DNA of 64,000 bases, taken from Acestrorhynchus altus. Lineage: Eukaryota; Chordata; Actinopteri; Characiformes; Acestrorhynchidae. The stretch spans positions 2,240,594 to 2,304,593 of the forward strand of contig CM067505.1 in the NCBI GenBank assembly GCA_034509495.1. The letters run 5' to 3'. Positions 1 through 12,430 of this stretch are shown piece by piece. The position numbers and the translations under genes were made by a program. The first letter of the stretch is position 1. Every line of letters begins with the position of its first letter. The notes beneath the pieces are model-generated. The model was not told where the DNA came from. It searched no databases and worked only from the letters and a program-made list of their open reading frames with translations.

Positions 1-199
1 CTGATATACAGATATATCACAAATGCACAGCATTAATCACAGCTAAACCGATTCCAGTGAACAAAACGTCCATTCTAAAAATAAATTATAATTCGCATTA
101 TTTCGTTAAAAGCATTAAAATCGTTTTAAAATTATAAGTTGATTTTTTTCAGATTATTAAGTGCGTAAAAAAATAAAATAAAATAAAATAAACACCGCG

Positions 200-440
200 T
201 TCCCTTTTGCGCACTTTTAGGGGTCCGGGGTCCTCAACCAATGGGAGCGTATTGAGCGTGCCTTTGTCCCGCCCTCTTGGTAGATTCATTGGGTTGGGTG
301 AACGCTGCCTGCTTAATATTCATGAGCTCGGTCGCCCCTGGCCAATAGGCGCGCCCGCCTCATTAATATGTGATAAAGTTGGGGGCACGGCGGTGGAGAG
401 CGACGTGACGGCGTTGTTTTCGTTGTTCGGGGCGAAATAA
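200..440 (+). promoter_or_regulatory. tef: tef proximal promoter candidate
   Basis: This GC-rich stretch directly precedes the first tef coding exon. It holds CCAAT boxes at 238-242 and 342-346 (forward) and 288-292 (reverse, ATTGG). A GC box (CCCGCCC) lies near 268-275, and a GCGCGCCCGCC stretch follows the third CCAAT box. Two AT-rich motifs (TTAATATTCAT, CATTAATATG) lie between the GC-rich parts, and no consensus TATAAA box is seen. This pattern fits an NF-Y/Sp1-type promoter. The transcription start is not determined; it should lie near 380-450. Confidence 0.55.
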
Positions 441-531
441 AGCGGGTTTGTCGGTGTTGGAAGACAGACGGCGTCAGAACGGGTGCGTTTTGAGTGTGTT
501 TGGACTTGAATTCGCCGTAAATTTAGAGAAA

Positions 532-3500
532 ATGCCCGGGCAGACGGCGCTGGACGTCACGCTGGCTGTCGGCGGTGATGGTGCGCAGAAATCCTTCCCT
601 TTTGTTTTGAAGAAGATCATGGACATCCCTCCACCCAATATCCTCGACGATGGGGACGACGGTAAGAGCCTCTCGCACACTATCGTGGTGTTTAGGAGTA
701 GGGACCATGGGTTCAGCACTGTGGTCAACTTCCCTTGCACGTGAAGCTGTGTGTGCTGGGCTTATCTGTGTCCAGCCTTTCAGTGAAGACACTTCCTCCT
801 CCTGCTGCTGAAAGAACACAAAGTCCTGTCTGCAGGGTCCCTCCACAGCCTGGTCCTGGAGATCCCCCCCCTTCCCCTTCTCCACAGCAGTGGTCCCCAA
901 CCCTGGTCTTGGAGACACCCCCCACCTCCCCTCCCATCCCCCAAAACCCTCCACAGCAGTGGTCCTCAACCCTGGTCCTGGAGACACCCCCTCCCCCAAA
1001 ACCCTCCACAGCAGTGGTCCTCAACCTGGTCCTGGAGACACCCTCCACAGCAGTGGTCCCCAACCCTGGTCCTGGAGACACTTTCCCCCCTCCACAGCAG
1101 TGGTCCTCAACTCTGGTCCTGAAGACACCTCCTCCTTCTCCTTCCATTACTGTGGTCCCCAACCCTGATCTAGCCCCCCCCCCCAGACTAATCAGCTTAT
1201 TAACAAAGCCATCCTGGGTTGAAGGACAGACTGAGTTTGAATCTGATCTACTCTTAAGTGAGAGCCAGGCTGAATGGGAAGTACAGCTTCCAAACATGGT
1301 GGCGGTAGGTTTAAACAGCCACGTGACCGGGTGAGGGTTTGCAGGCACTTCTTTAAAGCAGGAACTGGTTCTACTGCCAAGAGAGATGATTGGAGTCCAC
1401 ATTGTTATCATTCTCTGCGGTTGGGACTTGATTGTTGTTCTTGGTCCTGGTTTCATCCCGCTTGTCTATACGAGATGAACGTTGAGTAACCGCAGTAGAG
1501 CACTGTTTTGACGCTAACCAGACTGAAGTGCAGCTTCCAAACATGGTGGAGGTAGCTTCACACTCACATACTGTGCCTACAGACAAGGCAGCTACTGTAA
1601 TGCCTCAGTTTTGTACAGTTAACCCTTTCTGTGGGGTCAGTTTTACACGCTAATGACTGTCCGTGACAAAAGCACAGCCTGCCGGCTGGTTCTGTGTCTT
1701 TTGTTACTGTATGTCTTTACACCAATTCTGTCTGCTTTCCAGAGAACCTCAGAAAAAGCCTCAGGATGGTATTAGGGTTACTTACACCACCTCAGCGTGG
1801 ATAGGGTGCCCGGCTTAAAAACGGCACAGCAGCGACATCGTCTAGGCCTGTAGCCAGCATCACAATGCCACCGTGGCAGTGTTGCACTGTCAGGTTCAGA
1901 GGGCAATCAGCTTTACTGACATTTAATCTGTCTCATTGTCTCTGTCTCATAGTGTTTACATTGAGTTAGGAATTGAGCCCACCTTTGCCACAGTGCCCAG
2001 TGTGTGTGACTGTTGAAAATGCTCGGGGCATGGCTGCAGTGGTGCACACTTCCAGGATCCTCATGACCACAAAGCAACCTGACTCAAACATTCACGCCTG
2101 AAACATTTCGGGTGTAGGTTTACTGAGTTTGCCTGCTGGGAGCAGGAGTATGCTAGGATACAGTGACGCAACATCGCAAACCTGAAGCAGACATTCCTGA
2201 TCGCAGCACATTCTCAGCCCTGTAAAGTAGTTCTTCTACATCCTTTACTGGAAGAATATTGTTTGAATCTTGCTTTTATTACTTAATCACAGTTTTAAAC
2301 TTGGCTGCTAATTTTAAAAGGCCTATATTTACATGCTGTTTGTAGCTTCTGCCCCCTCAGATGCTCTTATAACACGTGAAATCAGGTTTAATATACAAAA
2401 CAAAGCTGAAGAACACTGTAAAGAACCTCCCTGTATTTAAACACTGTTATTGTGTCTTTAAGACTGACATCATTCATCTCAGTTCTGATTGGCTGCTCTA
2501 TTGCTCTGTTGTTTAAAGTCTTGCACTCAAACTTAATTTGAGTTATTTTACTAATTGTTTACTATTTTTTCGGTCATTGTTCATATATTATTGTTAGTTG
2601 CATTTATTACTTTATTTTATTTTAATCATTTTAAATAATTCATGTTTTAGTTTCATTGTCTGCTCTTACTTTGTTCATTTCCGTTTGGTTTGGCTCTTTT
2701 AAACACTTTCTTCGACCTATTTATATATTAATGTTTTATTTTCTTATTTCTGGTTTTGTTTGTGTTAGTTTGATGTGTTGCTTCTTATTTTAGCTTCATA
2801 TATTTTATGTTTTAAATGTGCTTTTCATTGCTTTTAATTGAAGCTGATTAAATATTAATTCATTAATAAATAATTTTTTTTTAAATAAAATGTGGGACAT
2901 ACAGTTTATTATGCAGTCCATTTAATGGCTCTAATTCGCTCAGTCTTTCGTTCACAGAAATCGAGAAGGAGAAGTTAAGCTCCATTGGAGACGGACAGTC
3001 TCGTGAAGATGGAGGTGGTGGAGGTGGCGGCGGCAGTGGAGGGTCTGGGGGTGCAGGCAGCGTTTCAGCCTCCTTAACCCCTGCCATCTGGGACAAGACC
3101 ATCCCATATGATGGGGAGAACTTCCATCTGGAGTACATGGACCTGGATGAGTTCCTGCTGGAGAACGGCATCCCTGTGGCTTTAGAGGAGGAACTGCAGA
3201 AGAGTCTAGACCAGGAACGCCGTGGCAGCCAAGCTCGGGCATCCTCTACAGCTGCCCCGGCGGCCCCAGCTGCTCCAGCAGCTCCAGCAGCTCCAGCTGC
3301 CCCAGTTGCCCCAGAGGTGACGCCAAAAGGGGTGGAGGTAAAAGAGAAAGCTAAAGAAGTGGAGAAGGAGAAGGATAAGGAGAAAGAGGAAGACGAGGAG
3401 TGTGACAGCGATGCGGCCGAGCTGCAGATCATGGAGAATGTAACGGGTGAGTGGGATTTAGATGTTTGGACTTCGTTTTTGAATGTAAAACGTTATTAAT

Positions 3501-4145
3501 ATACCACGTGATTCCAAACGTCCAAACCCAAATGGATTTCTGTATCCATGAACTGTTCTTTTCCAAGTTGATAAAATGGAACAATGTGTTTAATTAAACA
3601 CTCTTCCCTCCAGAGCCCAAAAAAGACTCAGACCGAGTGACCCCTTCCCCAGTTAACCCTGAGGACATTGAAGTCAACGTGAACTTCCAGCCAGACCCAA
3701 CAGACCTGGTTCTGTCCAGCGTTCCAGGAGGAGAGCTATTCAACCCGCGCAAACACCGCTTCTCCGAGGAGGAGCTCAAACCACAGCCCATGATCAAAAA
3801 GGCCAAGAAGGTCTTTGTTCCCGAGGATGCCAAGGTGAGACTCTGCCTGTGATGTTGGGTCAGAGGTCAGTCTGGGGGAAGAAAGAGTTGGATGCTGGGA
3901 GGAACCATGTGAAATCATGTATATGACCGTTTTCATTGGGTGTAGCGTTAATGGGAATCCTCAGCACGGCAGCTGTTTTACCTCCCTTCAGTAACAAGTC
4001 CGTGCACTCGGGAATTAGCAGAAGTCAGACTCGGAAAACTCTAAATCTGAGGAGAAAGTTTAGGTACTGACATGATCTGGATGATCAGGTTTATCTGTCC
4101 TGACTTCTTTTTGAAGCAGACACAAAACCAGGTTAAAGTAGCTGA

Positions 4146-4222
<77 letters not shown>

Positions 4223-5196
4223 CTCTCCCTTTTGTCTCCAATGATCTATTTGAGGGATTGGTTAAAACTGGAAATGGTAAGAAATTGGTGAGCGTCCATG
4301 TTTTGATTGCATTTGTTTGCAATACTGATATTAAATGGACGGGATGTGTCCATAAACCAGGGGCTTGGTGACCTGTTTTAGAAGGTCATTGGAAAGCGAG
4401 CTCTGGAGTAATGTTTGTGTGAGTCATGGTAGCGTCTATATTTAGACACACAAGGACGTCTCATATATATATATGTGTGTGTGTGTGTATATAAACTTAT
4501 ACATATTACAGTTAATTATGTTTGTATAATATATATATATTTTATGCGTCCTGTGTACTTCCCTGTTTATATGGCAGCAGCCGGTTTAACCCTTTCATGC
4601 TCAACAGCTACTTTTAGTTTGACGAGGGGAAAAGATGCCACAGATCTTGTTCTGAGGGACGTAAAGTGATAATAACATGTTAATACTTAATACTGCTTGT
4701 CTCACTGATATATTTGACAGTTTTATTGACCTAATATCATAGATATAACTATCACTGGATCAGTAAATCAGCACCGTGGTGTACAGACTGGTAAAGATGG
4801 TACATCAGTTTAAAGCTTCCATTCTCTGAAGACAAGCCCCTGTTCGAAGCCTTGCTGAGCCGGGATCGCTCGATTTTGGAGTTGGCCCTTAATCCCACAT
4901 CAGAACTCCACGTCTCTGATGGACTTTGAATGCATGTCTTTGTGCCGTTCACACCCACAAGCTGTGTGACTGCTCTCAAATCAAAGGATTGGCTACAACG
5001 AGAAGCCAAGAGACCTGCAGAGGAGTTTAGTCGGAAAAACCTTTAGGGAGACAGTTTTTAAAGCTCAGGGATGGACTGGCCACCTGAAAGGCTCCTCCTG
5101 TGTTCTCACCACAACATTCAGCTTCAGAAGATTTTGAAGAAACATCTAAACAAACATAATTCCATTGGCACCATGCCTAAAGCCAGACATGACAAT

Positions 5197-5255
<59 letters not shown>

Positions 5256-5471
5256 GATGAGAAGTACTGGTCAAGGCGGAAGAAGAACAATGTTGCGGCA
5301 AAGCGCTCTCGTGACGCACGGCGGCTGAAGGAGAACCAGATCGCGGTGCGGGCGGGATTCCTGGAGCGCGAGAACGCAGCACTGCGGCAGGAAGTGTCCG
5401 AGCTCCGTAAGGACTGCGTCCGCTGCAAGAAGATCATGTCTCTGTATGAGGCCAAGTATGGCCCGCTGTAA
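532..5471 (+). CDS. tef: Thyrotroph embryonic factor (PAR bZIP transcription factor), 4 coding exons
   Basis: Coding exons are 532-661, 2958-3446, 3614-3834 and 5256-5471, with all junctions GT-AG and in frame, giving 351 residues (human TEF is 303). Exon 1 encodes the conserved SFPFVLKKIMD motif. Exon 2 encodes IWDKTIPYDGENFHLEYMDLD, which identifies TEF rather than DBP or HLF; it also carries a Gly-rich run (about residues 62-76), an Ala-Ala-Pro run (about 142-160) and a Lys/Glu-rich stretch. Exon 3 is the proline-and-acidic-rich (PAR) region ending KKAKKVFVPEDAK. Exon 4 is the bZIP: basic motif NNVAAKRSRD at 291-300, then the leucine zipper, ending KYGPL. Family role: a nuclear dimer binding D-box (TTAYGTAA) sites in circadian and detoxification gene control. 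The ATG at 532 starts the conserved reading; upstream in-frame codons contain no earlier ATG. Fish often have two tef copies, and which one this is cannot be told here. Confidence 0.95.
662..2957 (+). other. tef: tef intron 1
   Basis: This 2.3-kb intron has donor GGTAAGAG and acceptor TTCACAG. It contains a minisatellite at about 846-1170. It also holds two copies of a short segment sharing the core AGCTTCCAAACATGGTGG (about 1265-1312 and 1515-1562). The last 500 bp are AT-rich. No further exon is recognisable. Confidence 0.7.
846..1170 (+). repeat. Minisatellite in tef intron 1
   Basis: About six imperfect copies share the core CAGCAGTGGTCCTCAACC followed by CTGGTCCTGGAGACACC. They are separated by C-rich spacers of variable length. 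Short open frames on both strands here are proline-rich artefacts of the repeat. Confidence 0.85.
4148..4219 (+). repeat. (TG)n microsatellite in tef intron 3
   Basis: An uninterrupted TG dinucleotide run of about 36 units lies in the 1.4-kb last intron of tef. Shorter TA/TG tracts follow at 4462-4492 and 4529-4540. Confidence 0.95.
5201..5255 (+). repeat. tef: (CT)n tract forming the 3' splice site of tef exon 4
   Basis: A CT run of about 26 units ends directly in CAG at 5253-5255, the acceptor for the bZIP exon. The microsatellite therefore is the polypyrimidine tract. Length changes here could alter splicing of the DNA-binding exon; that effect is inferred. Confidence 0.9.
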
Positions 5472-6277
5472 GAGACGAGCTTCAGCCAGGCAAACCTTTC
5501 AGCCAAGATTAGGAAAAAGAACACCACCAACCAAACTCCCAACTATTCACACAGTTCCAGATATGTTAGACAGGGATTGTGGGTACATTCAGAGACTCAA
5601 GGTGGGGCCCCATACGGTGACGTGAGGTTCCCGAACAAACATGCAGTTTAGGAGAATAAAAAAATTAAAAAGCAGTGTTAAATCACACGATAAACAGATG
5701 CATTTAACAGCTCTTGCATACGAAACCTAGACCACTAGACCCGTCAGTGGAGCTTCAGGGAGAGCCGTGGGGTCTCGTACGGATCCAGAGAAAGTAGACG
5801 AGAGGGAAAGTGCGAGAAACTAATTACAAAACATCATGACGTACAGACGGACTTATAAGTCCATCAACTGGACCAAAGCATGAACTGAATTCTTTCCCCA
5901 ACGATCTTTGACCCCTGTCCCGGCAGCTGACCGCCTCTCTCTCTTTTCTCAAGTGAAGCTCATGCTCCGGCGCGTCCAGAAATGGCACGCGAGGGGCAGA
6001 TTTATTGATTTATTCACAACAAGTGAGAGAGGGACAATCCCTGCGTGAGCTGGAGGAGGGAGAGTGCAGATGATGTCCTATTAGAGGACATAAAGGGGAT
6101 ACAATGAAGTGTGTGTGGGTGTGAGAGAGTGCGTGCACGTGTGTGTGCACATGTACGCTCATGAATATGGTGACCTCTGAATTCTTTTTTTAAACCCTTT
6201 TGTTTGCCATACTGGAAAGTGTGCTGTCCTCACAAATTGTGAGTGTTTGATTTTTTTCCTTTTCACCTGAGTTTGCT

Positions 6278-6316
<39 letters not shown>

Positions 6317-6567
6317 TGTTGTTTCACAGTAATGTCTGGGCAGTAGTTAGTTTACAGCTTAGGCGAAAGCATGACGCCAGTCTCGGTGACGGACGCTCGG
6401 GCGCTGGGATTGTAGCAGTCGGGGAGGGACTGTTATTTTTATAGAGATTTTTATGTCCGTCGGCTCGAGACGGATTCGCCAGTGCATGTAGTTATTGAAC
6501 ATCAGGGACGGCCATGTTTGCAGTTTTTGGAGGTTGGATTTGAGAGAACCTGCCATGGGGTTCCCCC

Positions 6568-8371
6568 TAGGGCTGCACAATATGGACAGAACATTATTAC
6601 AGGTATGTACAATGATATTGGTATCATATTGTGATGGGCATGTAGTGAAAAATTGCATTGGCAGACATTTAGATTTAACTGATATCACGTGTGTTTATTT
6701 ATTGATCATCAGACGAGCAGGATGACTCTGGAAAACTGCACTAAATATATGTATTTAATTCATTTTTGCATTTGAAACCTTTCATAAATTCATTTATATG
6801 TGCCTGTAAAGCTGATCCAGGTGGGCTTAGTCCACATTTCCACTCTTTAAAAACAATGGTTCTTTAAAAGTAATGAGATTCATTTTGTAAATAAGGGAAA
6901 TAATCCTCTACAGGAAACAAACGTGTGAGTACAGTTTACAGAGGATTTTCAGGTTCAGCAAGTCAGAATCCAGCTGAGCCGCCAGGCAGTTGGATATTGA
7001 CTTGCTGCCCACATCTGACATTGAAGGAAGAGTAAACTTTAAATACATACACAGACTCTGATGTTCGTGTACGTTCTCCTGTGTTCACGCCGCAGTTAAA
7101 AGAGGCCCAGATCTGACGTCATGCGTGATTGAGATGTATGTTAATGTGAACGCCATAAAAAAAAGCTCTCAGTCTTGACATTTTCTGATTTGGGCCACTT
7201 TCGTATATCAGGCCTCAAGATGGGATTTGGGTTAGAAAAAGAGATTTGGGCTATTTTACCTGCTGTCAGTACAACCCTTGTAGCATTTTGAACAAATTTG
7301 TTTCAAAGTCATTTCTGGGCACATGTGCTCACTGCCCCCTAGTGTTCAAATTTGATAGTGTGGTTGTGGATGGGTAAAATGTGGAGGACAAATTCCCGTG
7401 TCGATATGTATTTTACCTTCTTTATGCTAATAAATGACACATTCGCCTGGCCAGTGCGCCCCCTAGTGGCTATAATTCAGTTCTGCTGTGTCTGTAGGGA
7501 TTATTTTCCCTCATTTAAATTGTGGTGGGCAGCTTCTAAATTCTCACTCTCCCACTGGTGGCTGTACAGACTTCATAAACGAAAGAGCTTCTGATTGGAT
7601 CAGTCTGCGTACACATAGAGTCATAATGTCCAGCCATATTCAGTGACTGGACATTACAGTCTGTCCTGTCTCAGTGGTTTAGGAGTTGTGAAGTGAGTTG
7701 TAAAGTGTGATCGCTGTCGGTACGAGCGACTATTACAGCGGACCTGAAAATGCTCTGCTGCCTGACCAGTAAGTCATGGAGGGCTGAGATGTGTTGTGGA
7801 GGATTGCGGTCAGTTTGTTGAGAGTTCTCTTTCCCACCACCACCTCAAAACTCTCTGGTGGGCGTCCAAGAACAGCCAGCCTTCTTGATCAGTTTGTGGA
7901 TCTTCTCGGCGGCCCCCCCTTTGATGCAGCAACATATTGGACGATAATAACACCCCACAAAATGTTGAATCATTGTTGATTTATATTGGAAAAAACGAAT
8001 ATTAAATAAACAGTAAAATATGGAGACATTTGTTTCCAGTCGAGGATTTGGTCCCTTATTTTCACGTCAAAAAGCAGCAAACCATGTCATTTGACCAGGG
8101 ACACAGATATTAGTAGCACTGATTTCCCATATTTATGTACCTCTATTAAACGCTATACCACAGTGCTCCTTCATTTTTATTGGGACGGTTGGATATTAAT
8201 GGTTGGTAGATCATCCAGATACCCACAGTAACCGACCTGGAGCCAAATGAACACGGAAATGAAACCATGACACAAACACTGATTGGTTTAAAAGCTCGTC
8301 TGTGTAGTAACGTTCTGCAGCATCGGTATCACGAAGCCCAACATCACAATATCGGCTATATTGTGCAGCCC
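6568..8371. mobile_element. Possible hAT-like DNA element bounded by GGGCTGCACAATAT repeats
   Basis: GGGCTGCACAATAT at 6570-6583 is matched by its exact complement ATATTGTGCAGCCC at 8358-8371. Similar terminal sequences are common in fish DNA elements. No transposase frame is recognisable inside. The two ends could also belong to separate solo copies. The interior also holds a CCCCCTAGTG-type repeat at about 7320-7470. Confidence 0.45.
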
Positions 8372-9897
8372 AAGTTCACCCGGTAGCTTGTGGCCCTCAG
8401 CTAAGCCACCAGGTCGCTGGTGCACAGCTGCAGTCGGCCCAAGAAGAAGAGTGTTGGCAAAATGTACATAAATGCCTGTTTCTGTCATTCGTCTTTTTTG
8501 TTTCTTCGTTCCTCAGAATCCGCTTCTTCCTCCAGTGTGGCTGCAGAGAACTGGCCACTGTTTCTAACGATGTTCTGCTCACTGTTTAAAGATCAGTGAC
8601 TCTGTCCTACTCTACTGCATCTTGGTAGTGATGTGTGCACCAATATTTCTAATAATACTGATCTATATAAATATATATATATATATAATCTTTTTATCGT
8701 TTGAAGTATAAACAGAGTTATTGTGCAGGGATTTCTAAGCATAAACTGTGGCTTTCCAGGAGGTTGGCGTCCAGCAGACTGGAATTTTTCCACAAAGCTT
8801 TTTTTTTTTGTTGTTGTTTTCTTTCAGTTTCTTTCTGAACTTCTGAACTCAAACCAGGGCAATACAGTGTGGATCATTTACCTCTTTGAAAGATTCTGAT
8901 ACAGGGATAACGAAGCTCTCCTGCAGGGGGCGCTGTGTGAATACAGCTAGGAGAGGGTGAGTGAGTGAGCAATAACACTGCAGTCTTTATTATCGTCGAT
9001 TTCGTCTTTCAGAGAGATGTTGGGTCTTTTGTAAGACGTCTTCAGAGAAGAGACTCCAGACAGTGGTCGGAGTTTGTTTTACAGGTGGAAGGTCTTTGTT
9101 TTTACCGCTGTGTAAACTCCACTCTTTTGCTTCCGAATGCTGTCCAGATAAACTGGATAGTGGGTAGATTAGACAATTACAGAATGCAGTGTCGGGCTTC
9201 CAGTTTTCACGAGGAACACAGGCTCCCGGATCGGTATCTTTTACACAGACGTGGAACTTTTTTAAACGTCTTTTAAAACGAAGAAAAAAAAATAAAAAAC
9301 AGCAACAAAAAACACAAAGTGTACTTAAGTAGTGTCGTAGCAGTGAAATCGGTTAAACCGGAAGCCCTTGCTTTTACCTTGCCAAACTGGAATCATGATT
9401 GTTTTGTAAATGTAAAATAACAAAAAAACAGAAGATAAAAAAAAGGGAAAAACACATGAAAACAGTGCTTCTTGTTGCTCTGAAGTCTACCAGTGGCATT
9501 GCGTTGACTGTAGGCTAGTTAGTCCCTTCGTTAGGACGCATTACCTCTGAACTCACAGCTGCAGATTCTTCCCTCTCTGTTTTTGGGTCTGTCAGTCCTC
9601 TTATACACCGTCAGTGAACAGTTTGGGAACACCAGAACATTGTTAATGAAGTCTGTTTTGTTGGTTTATTGGATTGTTTTTTAATGGACTTAAAGGGACA
9701 CTCTGGAAAAACAAATGTACCCCATATTTCATCTCTCCTGAACATGCCCACTCACCTCCTGCAGCCCTGCCACACACACTCGTCCGTCTTAAAATTAAAA
9801 ATTCAGTATAAAGTACCAGACAAAAGTTTGGACACTTGACCGAGGAGACATGATGCTCCTTTTTTATAACGAAATTAAAATAAAGCATCGATTTAAT

Positions 9898-10085
9898 TAA
9901 TATATGGACAAACTTATTGGGACACCTGCTTATTCGTGGTTTCATCTCAAACCAGGTGTTGTCCTGCTTTTGTTGGAATAACTGTCCCTGCTGTCCAGAA
10001 AAGACTCTCTGCTATGTGTTGCAGCATTGCTGTGAGGATTTGCACTGGATTACGTGGCTGCATACAAGCCCTGAATATAAAATAT
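9898..10085 (-). mobile_element. Copy of dispersed MITE-like family (TTGGGACACC end), reverse orientation
   Basis: It begins TATGGACAAACTTATTGGGA and continues with ACACCTGCTTATTCGTGG, then GCATTGCTGTGAGGATTTGC. It is the reverse-oriented relative of the copies at about 14.55, 39.5 and 57.65 kb, which end CAGGTGTCCCAATACTT. It is truncated on the inner side and carries no coding capacity. Confidence 0.65.
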
Positions 10086-10835
10086 TACCACAATTTTCCA
10101 TTAAATTAAATTATAAGCATGAATCCTAAATATGGAGCTTTTAAACAACTGCTTTGAGGTGAGAGTCGGAAGCTGAATATCAAGTGTGTGTATTTTTTCA
10201 GTAGAAAGTTTAAAACGGTAGAATTTCTGAAACTGGAAGGGGATTCACAGTGGATCTGTGTGACGTTTCTGATCACAATCCTGAATTCTGTCAAAGCGAC
10301 GAGGTCGGTGGAAGAATTGCTGCCCTACAGAAAATTACATAAACACTACGTTAAATTCGGCTTCACTTCTATACGACTTTAAAACCCGAGATGCCCCTTT
10401 AACTCTTTACCAGTCAAACCAGACTGGCCCAAATCTGGACGTCCCTGGACTCCTCCGAGTCTGTGCTCAGTGGGAGAGTTTAGCAAAGACAATCTGTTTA
10501 AAATGATTCTTGATCAGCTGTTTTTACCCGTGCACGGCACTAAGATGCCTCTACCGAAGTGACGTGAACGTAAGTTGAGAAATTTCAGAAGAAGGTGAGG
10601 TGTCCCCAGACTGTTTACAGGCCGTGTAACCTCAACACTTCAGCTGTATCACAGTATCCTTACAGTAGGAGCCTTCATTTGTTCATCTGCTGGAAGCAGA
10701 AGCTGTTTTTGTTTTCTTGCGTTTTTGTTTCTTTGACAGCGTGGTGCAGCACGTCTCAAATGCAACCAGAACTCTCTCTGTCCCTGTGTCTGAAGATGTA
10801 CAAAGTCTGAACTGTTGCTTTTTTTTGTTTCACAT

Positions 10836-11494
10836 ACACCGATCAGCCGTGACATTTCAAACCATGTGACTAAAATCGCATAGGTCCAAAACTTGCTCTG
10901 ACCAACAGAGGCATGGACTCCAACTCTGAAGGTGTCCTGCGGTGTCTGGCAGGGATCGTTGGCAGCAGATCGTTTAGAGGACTGTTCACACCAAGTACGA
11001 TGGTGTGACTAAAAAGCAGGTGAAAATTTTAAGGAGGTGAAAACTCGTAAACAGTTTTTCTTTGCTCACTGTCCTCATTTGCTTTTAATTTTGGCTCTTT
11101 TTGGACAGGACTGTACCCATATCCAAAAAGCTGATTGGCTCTTTTTGTTGAAGGATTGCTGTGATTGCAATCTGATTGAGAAATGTATGCAGCATCACAG
11201 TCCATCAATTTTAAACGTGTCCTCGTTTTCAATGGACATGCATTTTTTATTCTTTTGTAAAATCGATCTCTGTTAATAGGCCTTAAGTGCTGTAATCATT
11301 TTTGGTTCTTGTCATTGTCTCGGATTCCCCATTTTTCCTGCTTCAACAAAACACCTTCAAGAACTGACTCTTGGAGAACCTTCTTACTGCCCAGTATGTA
11401 GATCCCTTTCCACGGCAGGTGCCATTGTAAACAGATGATCTATCAATGTTCCCCTGCTCCGTCAGTGGTTTTAATGTTGTGGCTGATTGGTGCA
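10836..11494. mobile_element. Non-autonomous DNA element with terminal inverted repeats
   Basis: The left end ACACCGATCAGCCGTGACAT (from 10836) is mirrored by the right end, which reads ATGTTGTGGCTGATTGGTG up to about 11493. The arms are about 30 bp with several mismatches. The internal 600 bp hold no transposase. It sits in the tef downstream region. Family name is not assigned. Confidence 0.6.
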
Positions 11495-12319
11495 AATCTG
11501 AAGTTTTTCTTCTTTTTTTTCTGACCTTTTTGTTTTACGCAAGTCCATTGTGGAATATTCCAGCGTTAATCCAGACTTTTTCTGATTGTAGTTTTTGAGT
11601 TGTGATGATAATCATAATGCAGGTGATGAAACTGTGTGTAATAAAGAAAACTTCCATATACTTAATCATGGATATGTAGCACTTGAGGTTTTCTTTCTAC
11701 ATTGTTTTAGCCAAAACATATATAATAATATTAATAATAATAATTATAATAATAATAATAATAATTCTTTGTTCTAAATAACAGTAAAAGTCCTGTTTTT
11801 TTTGTACGTGACTCTTTTTATCTGTGTTTTGGTGCATTTTTATGTTGCTTTTGTATTCTGTAAAGGTTTGGTTTTCTATAGCTGTTATTTAGGTTGTTTC
11901 TTTGAGGGATGTGGTGTAAAGCAACACGTCCTACATCTGTGTCTGTAGAATAAAGTGGAATTTAAACTAAATGACCTTGCTGAGGTTGTTGATCATCTGC
12001 TTTGTGATTGGCTGGACGGCACAGCTGGGGAGTGGATGATTGTCAGCTTTCACTGCACTGAGAACGAGAAAAACAAGCAGATGGGAAAATGCACTCGTGC
12101 TCATACAGACAGATTGCCCCAGGCTGTCCACCGTCCACGCGTCCATTTATTACAGCTGGAATTGTCTTTATTTTAACGAGCGTTTGGAATCAATAGCCAG
12201 TCCGATCACACCTGAAAGGTCATCTTATTGGTGCTCCTTGATGCTTCTTTAGGTTTCCTGTAAGACTCATACCGTGCACATGAATATGCCACTCTTTTAT
12301 TCGTTTTCCTGTCTGCATC

Positions 12320-12366
12320 TCACACACACACACATACACACACACACCCACGCACACACACGCACA
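12320..12366 (+). repeat. CA-rich microsatellite
   Basis: An imperfect (CA)n run, interrupted by TA, CC and CG units, marks the left flank of the purine-rich block. Confidence 0.8.
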
Positions 12367-12430
12367 TGCTCCTGTGCAGCATATGATGAGCATGCTCATT
12401 TCCCCTATTGTGCGAGTTTCATTAGTATTC

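Larger units (their letters stand above)
5472..11970 (+). other. tef: tef 3' UTR / downstream region
   Basis: No coding exon is seen in this stretch. Poly(A) signals AATAAA occur at 5655-5660 (proximal) and 11949-11954 (distal). The distal one follows about 450 bp of T-rich, UTR-like sequence and precedes a TG-rich segment, so a 6.5-kb 3' UTR is possible; this is inference. The interval includes a TG run (6281-6316), several TIR-bounded elements (listed separately) and an AAT run at 11725-11765. Many small open frames here look like noise. Confidence 0.45.

Noticed and set aside
735..1456. Long proline-rich frames on both strands
   Set aside because: They are translations of the intron 1 minisatellite; the tef splice donor at 662 and exon 2 homology show the region is intronic.
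532..5471. tef being hlf or dbp instead
   Set aside because: The exon 2 motif (IPYDGENFHLEYMDLDEFLLENGIP) and exon 3 (VEVNF-type and LVLSSVPGGELFNPRKH) fit TEF best, and the tob2/aco2 neighbourhood is that of TEF.
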